Source: Zelonia costaricensis (taxonomy: Eukaryota; Euglenozoa; Kinetoplastea; Trypanosomatida; Trypanosomatidae). From it: a DNA stretch of 64,000 bases. This document shows positions 59,318 through 64,000 of this stretch, piece after piece. The position numbers and the translations under genes are program-made. The stretch covers positions 62,001 through 126,000 of the forward strand of contig JASAOO010003565.1 of NCBI GenBank assembly GCA_030849075.1, written 5' to 3'. The stretch's first letter is position 1; each line of letters begins with the position of its first letter. The notes beneath the pieces are model-generated. The model did no database searches, was not told the DNA's origin, and saw nothing but the letters and a program-made list of their open reading frames with translations.

Positions 59318-60841
59318 TCAGCCGCCCTCCCCAGCCGCCTCCGCTAGGAGTGAGCGCAGTTCGTTCACCAGCAGCGCCCGCCGCGTTTGGCGCTCTGCCG
59401 TGACGGCGTTCGACGACATCGACCCAGCCACCCCGCCCGCACCTGGCCTGCTCGGGGTGGCTGCGGCCACCGCCTCCTCCAGCTCCATGCGCGCTTCCTT
59501 GAGCAGCTTCAGCTGTTCCTTCTTCTGGTCAACGAGGGCGGACAAGCGGTGCAGAGCGGCCGCCACCACCTCTGGTGGAATCTCCTCCGCCGCGCCGCGA
59601 GCCACCGTATCGTCGTAGCGGTGCTGCAGCTCTGCCAGCTCCTGCCGCAGCTGCGCCTCGACCTCATCCATCGCCGTCGTGCGGAGGTGCGACGCATCGG
59701 CCGGGGGACGACGTGCCGGGGACGTGCCCGCAAAGGAGCGGGGCGGTGTCGCCACAGGCGCTGTCGTGCGGGCGCGACTGCTGGCGCTGCGGTGCCGGAC
59801 AGCAGCCGCAGCAGGGCGGCCGCCCCTCGTGCGGGGTGCCGCCGTGGATGTGCCGCGTGCCGCTCGTCGGGGGGCCCCGGAGGGTCCCGTGGGGTGTTGC
59901 TGCAGTGAGGAGGAGTTGACAGAGGGGTAGGCGCACGGAGGCGCCTCGTCTGGCGCAACGCGCACGTCGCGAAGCATCGAGCTGCACGTCGGGTCCTCGA
60001 AGTTGTGGTGCAGCCCGCTGTGCTGGCTGGCCTGCCGCGCACTACTCGAGCCGGCCGGCTCTCGCGGTCCGACGTGACCGGGCAACAGGACGCGACGACC
60101 GCCGAGACTGTCGCTGCGGCGCCGGATACTGGGCGGTGGGGGCAGGACGGTTCGCCTGTCGTGCGCGGGGTGCAGGCGCGGCACTGATTGCGGGGCAGGG
60201 CGGTGCATCTCCTGCTGCTGCAGTTGTGGCTGCTGCCGTTGCTGCTGTTGTTGTTCCTGCATACGCTCGTAGCGGGTCAGCAGGTCGTCCATGGCAATGC
60301 GCAGCTCCTCGTTGGTGTGAAGCGCGGCTTCGCGCTCCTCCTTCAGCTTGTCCACCGTGACGAGAAGGGCTGCCCGGTGCGTCTGCTCGGCTTTGATGTC
60401 AGCACGCAGCTTTTCCACTTCAGCACTCAGCTTTGACTCACGAATGCTGGCCTGCTCCTTCTCCACGGCGATCATCTGCTCCAGCTCGCGCCGAAACCCG
60501 CCTAGGTCCTCCTTGTTGCCGCTCAGAGCCTCCTCGAGTTGCGCCCGCTCCTCCCGTGCGCGCCGCAGCAGCTCCAGTAGCTCCGCCTCGCGCGTGCGGT
60601 GTGCCGCCCGTTCACGCTCCAGCTCCCGCTCCATGTCGAGCTTGTACCGCTCATGGGCCTGTAGCGCGGACTCGTACTGGTCCTGGTGGAAGTCCCGGTC
60701 CTGCTCGAGGGTGCGGATCTTGCTCTGAAGGGCCTGCAGCGCCAGCACAATCGACTTGGTGTCGCCCACCGTGATGCTGAGGCCGGAGCGCTGGAGACTG
60801 CTGCTCACAGCGCTCTCGGACGTAGACGGTGCCGCACTCAT
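59318..60841 (-). CDS. CEP57-like coiled-coil protein
   Basis: 507 residues from the ATG at 60841; the 61-codon extension to 61024 is Cys/Pro/Ser-rich spacer. Residues 29-60 (SIVLALQALQSKIRTLEQDR) match the start of the CEP57 family's centrosome-localisation coiled coil, where ALxxLQxKIRxLExDR is characteristic. The coiled coil runs to about 222, followed by a Gln-rich patch (QEQQQQQRQQPQLQQQ), a disordered Pro/Ser/Arg region to about 400, and a C-terminal helical part (EVEAQLRQELAELQHRYDDT, then ALVDQKKEQLKLLKEARMEL), where CEP57 has its microtubule-binding region. CEP57 proteins help build and anchor centrioles; in a trypanosomatid the expected site is the basal body. The family call rests on motif memory, not on an alignment. 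Confidence 0.75.
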   Translation of the reverse strand: MSAAPSTSESAVSSSLQRSGLSITVGDTKSIVLALQALQSKIRTLEQDRDFHQDQYESALQAHERYKLDMERELERERAAHRTREAELLELLRRAREERAQLEEALSGNKEDLGGFRRELEQMIAVEKEQASIRESKLSAEVEKLRADIKAEQTHRAALLVTVDKLKEEREAALHTNEELRIAMDDLLTRYERMQEQQQQQRQQPQLQQQEMHRPAPQSVPRLHPAHDRRTVLPPPPSIRRRSDSLGGRRVLLPGHVGPREPAGSSSARQASQHSGLHHNFEDPTCSSMLRDVRVAPDEAPPCAYPSVNSSSLQQHPTGPSGAPRRAARGTSTAAPRTRGGRPAAAAVRHRSASSRARTTAPVATPPRSFAGTSPARRPPADASHLRTTAMDEVEAQLRQELAELQHRYDDTVARGAAEEIPPEVVAAALHRLSALVDQKKEQLKLLKEARMELEEAVAAATPSRPGAGGVAGSMSSNAVTAERQTRRALLVNELRSLLAEAAGEGG

Positions 60842-62245
60842 CTTGCCGCGGTGTCTGGCAACCCCAAAAGGATGACTTCTGGCCGCCGAGGACGACAAGG
60901 GTGGGGGCACAGAGGGGCAAGAACGAGCTCCCCAAATACACGCGGGAGGGTCCACAAGCGCGCACCAAGGGCAAAAAAAAGGGGGAAAACAGCGCAGCAG
61001 TCTAAGTAGATGTACAGATGACACAGGAGAATTGAGGAGGAGGCTGCAAGCTACGCCGCCCGTCTTCTACTCTCCGAGGCAGCGTTAAAAAAAAAGGGGT
61101 GGTGGCAAGCAGGCACACTAGCCTCTTCTTGTGTTACCCGCGTAACGGATCAATCGAGTGTGACGGTGTAGCGCCGCAAGCTGTGAACGTGTGTGCAGAC
61201 GAGGTGGCGAGCAGAGGATGACGTCTTGCGGGTTTCTATGAAGCGGCAGTACGCGTGCCCGTGTGGGTGCGTGTCGGTGTGTGATGGTGTGTGATGGTGT
61301 GCGTACCGTTGAGGTGCGCACAGAGAACCCGGCGCTGCGGGGGCGTTGCTGTCAGCCCTTGCCCGATGCAGTGACGCCACAGTGTAGGGGAGAGCGGGGA
61401 GGGGACGGTGGAGAAGAAACCGCGTGTGATGCACAAGTGTGTACGAGAACTCCAACGAGAAGAGAAAGGAGGGAGAGAAGAACACGTTGACCTCGTGAGC
61501 AAAGCACAACAGGCCTGAAACCGCGCGCTGTGAGATCCTCAAGGAAAAAAAAAGACGGCATGCGTAGGCCTTCTTCCTTCTCCGCCGTCGGGGACCTCAA
61601 GTGATGTCCACGCACAACCACCGTCGCGCCGCCCCCACTTCTCATCTGTGTCCAACTCGGCGCTCGTGAGGGGGACTACTTCGGACACTGCGCGTCCTTC
61701 ACGACGCTGCGGGGACACCGTCAAGGAGTTCGTCCACGCCGTTGCCACACGTGTCGCATCCGTTTTGCGTTCATGGTTATTCGTGCGAGTGCAGTTGCGT
61801 GAGAGGGGAGGGCTCTCGTGTGAAAGGACGTACAGGGGAGGAGGAAGGAGGGAGGAGGGAGGGCCGTGACGACGACGAGGCGCTCCGTGTCCTCCGTGGT
61901 ACAAGCCCGACGCGACGTGCGTTGCCACAACAGCGCTGGCAGCGAAGGGGAGAAGAGAACAACAGAAGAAGATACTCGGAAAACACGACAAGCCTGCCGT
62001 GGTGCCGGAGCACGACAGTGGAAGAGTCCGGAAGAGGCACAGAACAGATGGGAAAAGGCAAAAGCGGCGTGTTGCGTGTCGCGGGCACCGCTGGCAGCTA
62101 CACGGGGGACGCACCGATCTCTTCACTCTGCGACCCGTCTGCTCCTCAGCCGCTTCGCCGCATGCCCCCACGATGACAAGCGCTCATGCACGGCCCGTCA
62201 CAGCGCGTGGCAGCGTCACCGGCAGGGCCCCCTCTGCGCGCCAAC
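60842..62245. other. Intergenic spacer
   Basis: No supported gene. It holds the leader of the CEP57-like gene and the 3' UTR of the gene at the right edge. A-runs on plus (near 60975, 61087 and 61545) give T tracts on the coding strand. A 210-codon minus frame (61539-62171) is Cys/Ser/Pro-rich and unconvincing. Confidence 0.55.
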
Positions 62246-64000
62246 TCACAACACGCCCTCGACGCGCCGCGTCACCGCCCGCTCCATCGCGAAGTCGAGG
62301 AACTGCGCAAGCACCTTACGACTCTTCACAAGACCGCGCAGCACATCCGCCGCCTCGGCGTCCGTCGCGAACGCTCGCGCCGCATAAGCGCGCAGCACGA
62401 GCAGCGCCGCGTCGAACGTGCCGCACGGCCCCTCGGGGGCTTCAAACGCAGCGAGCCCGTAGGACAGCGCCGCCGCCTCAGGCAGCATCCACCAGACGCA
62501 CTCGGCGTTCGTCGTCACGTAGTCCATGGCGAGCACGATGCCGACCAGCATGGAGACCACCTCCTCCGCCACGGACTCGTTAAAGAGGTTCGGCAGAACG
62601 TCGTCCGCAGTGGAAAGCAGCCCCTGCAGCAGCGGTAGCAGGGCGAAGCGGAAGACGCTGAAGCGGCGGTCGTCGTCGGTGTCGCCCTCGGCGCCTGACT
62701 CGGCGTTCTCGACAATCACGGTCCACGACTCGTCCAGCACGCTCGTGGCAGAGCTGCGGGCGTCGCTGAACTGGAACACGTACACGCGGGCCCGCAGCAG
62801 CTCCGCCAGCAGCGGCTCCAGCGCCGGCGGCGGCGACGGCGGCAGCGTGGCGCGGGCTGTGGGCCGGCCCCAGTGAGCGAGGCTGCCGAGTGGCGACGCG
62901 CTCGACTGCGTGGACGACCACGCGGCGCCGCTGCTCGTGGGGGTGGGTCGGCACGGCGTCACGACGTCCTCGGCTGCAAAGTCGCTCGTTGCCGCGCCGC
63001 GGTCGGGGCGGAGGCGGCGGGGCGGCGTGCCCGGCGGTCCAGGCGGTCCAGGCGAGGCGGCGGCGGCCCCAAGCGACGGTGTGCCGGAGAGCTGCGACTC
63101 AAACGTCAGCCGCACCCGCGCGGCGCTGCCGTGCAGGGGGTCGCCCCCGTGGTGATCGCGATGCCGGCGGTGCTGCGTCGCCGCCCACGCCCGCCACGCC
63201 GTCCAGTACCCTCGCAGGGCCGAGACGCGGTGCAGCCGCTCCATCATGGCCGCCGTCGGCAGCGGTGCGCGGCCTCGGGCAAGGTGGCGCGCGCCGCGGG
63301 TACCACCGCGGTTACGGACTCCGCCGACCGCGCCACACAGCGCAAACCGCGTCAGGCCCTCCTCGCCCCGAAGACGACGCCGCTCGGCGAGGAGGTGCCA
63401 CCAGCGCACGTAGTACGCACCGCGGAGCCGCGCCGCGTGGGTGGCCTCAAGGCGCGAAGCCAGCACCCGCTCCGCCGTCAGCCGGGCCGCGCGCTGCCGC
63501 CGCATCTGGTGCGTGCGGTGATACAGCGTGTTGTGATCACGCCACAGCTGGAAGTACTGCCGCAGCTGCGAGAGAGCCCCGTAGTCCCCGAGCTCGCGAA
63601 TGACATGCGCGACGCTGCGGCCGACGTTGTCGCACATGGCGTAGTAGCGGCGTCGCTGCACCTGGCAGACGGTGGCCGCCTCGGTGCGGCAGAGCTGCAG
63701 CTGCCGCATCCACCGCCACAGCTGCGCCTCACGCGACCGCGCCGCGGCCTTGACGTCGGGCCGGCCATCCACGCACACGAGCGCCACGTCGCCGTGCCGC
63801 GGCGGGCTCGAGGATGCGCTGGAGTCGGCACGGCTCAGCCCAAGGTCGCTTCCGCTGTGCGACAGCGTGCGCGTCGCGGGTGCCGCACACAGGCGCGCAT
63901 CGCGACCACTGGTCGCGACGGCTGGCTCGACAAGGGACAGGGTGCGGTGGCAGGAGCGGCGCGGCGAACTGGCAGCAGCGACCACACCGCCGTGGCCGCT
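62246..64000 (-). CDS. Hypothetical protein with Trp-rich helical repeats (5' end outside window)
   Basis: The frame is open to the right edge. The first apparent start inside the window is a GTG at 63985, so the true ATG lies beyond 64000; about 584 residues are seen. Four or more basic helical units share an aromatic-x(2-3)-W core: LWRWMRQLQLCR, LRQYFQLWRDH, LRGAYYVRWWHLLAERRR and LRGYWTAWRAWA, spaced irregularly between about 63190 and 63730. They resemble Sfi1-type centrin-binding repeats or the HxxW helices of other centriolar proteins. A Pro/Ser-rich linker follows, then about 150 ordered helical residues (FALLPLLQGLLSTADDVLPN onward) to the stop. I do not recognise the C-terminal domain. 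Centrin binding is a guess. Confidence 0.8.
   Translation of the reverse strand, partial: SGHGGVVAAASSPRRSCHRTLSLVEPAVATSGRDARLCAAPATRTLSHSGSDLGLSRADSSASSSPPRHGDVALVCVDGRPDVKAAARSREAQLWRWMRQLQLCRTEAATVCQVQRRRYYAMCDNVGRSVAHVIRELGDYGALSQLRQYFQLWRDHNTLYHRTHQMRRQRAARLTAERVLASRLEATHAARLRGAYYVRWWHLLAERRRLRGEEGLTRFALCGAVGGVRNRGGTRGARHLARGRAPLPTAAMMERLHRVSALRGYWTAWRAWAATQHRRHRDHHGGDPLHGSAARVRLTFESQLSGTPSLGAAAASPGPPGPPGTPPRRLRPDRGAATSDFAAEDVVTPCRPTPTSSGAAWSSTQSSASPLGSLAHWGRPTARATLPPSPPPALEPLLAELLRARVYVFQFSDARSSATSVLDESWTVIVENAESGAEGDTDDDRRFSVFRFALLPLLQGLLSTADDVLPNLFNESVAEEVVSMLVGIVLAMDYVTTNAECVWWMLPEAAALSYGLAAFEAPEGPCGTFDAALLVLRAYAARAFATDAEAADVLRGLVKSRKVLAQFLDFAMERAVTRRVEGVL

Noticed and set aside
61539..62171. 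210-codon minus-strand frame upstream of the CEP57-like gene
   Set aside because: Cys/Ser/Pro-rich, no start context or domain, probably UTR.

Overview
The window looks like nuclear DNA of a trypanosomatid flagellate, most likely a Leishmania-like member of the Leishmaniinae. The evidence is GC-rich coding sequence, intronless genes all on one strand, long spacers with polypyrimidine tracts followed by AG on the coding strand (typical spliced-leader acceptors), and protein families usual for these protists. Every supported gene lies on the minus strand, so the window is a slice of one polycistronic transcription unit running from 64000 toward 1. I see no strand switch, no rRNA, no convincing tRNA and no CRISPR. 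The species cannot be fixed from the sequence alone.

In transcription order (high to low coordinates) the genes are: a 5'-truncated protein with Trp-rich helical repeats (62246-64000); a CEP57-like coiled-coil protein (59318-60841); a leucine-rich-repeat protein (56833-58329); a TRIM-like RING/B-box/coiled-coil protein (53483-55918); an ELMO-domain protein (49919-52540); three NEK-type kinases with C-terminal PH-like regions (45161-47329, 38942-40447, 33425-34954); a small predicted mitochondrial coiled-coil protein (28193-28720); a divergent XRN-family protein (24816-27569); a large Arg/Ser-rich protein (20131-23871); a predicted mitochondrial helical protein (17248-18675); a Kelch-repeat protein (13211-16684); a low-complexity protein (10095-12239); an EFCAB10-like RIIa protein (8322-8795); and the N-terminal 2,110 residues of a VPS13-type lipid-transfer protein that runs off the left edge.

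The most unusual stretch is 28.7-49.9 kb. The three kinase genes are separated by spacers of roughly 4 kb, against about 0.5-2 kb elsewhere. These spacers are strongly pyrimidine-rich on the coding strand and give long spurious reading frames. Just downstream of the third kinase's stop codon is a block of different composition. It encodes a C2H2 zinc finger and a CEESPSHILECP-type motif, like the C-terminus of ingi/L1Tc-type non-LTR retroposons, and is probably a relic inside that kinase's 3' UTR. Just downstream of the first kinase's stop is a (GGGGGA)n tract on the mRNA strand, a candidate RNA G-quadruplex.

Gene order in trypanosomatids rarely reflects shared function, so neighbours should not be assumed to work together. 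The exception is the kinase array, which clearly arose by duplication. Control of individual genes is expected after transcription, through trans-splicing and 3' UTRs, which makes the oversized kinase spacers the natural place to look for regulation.
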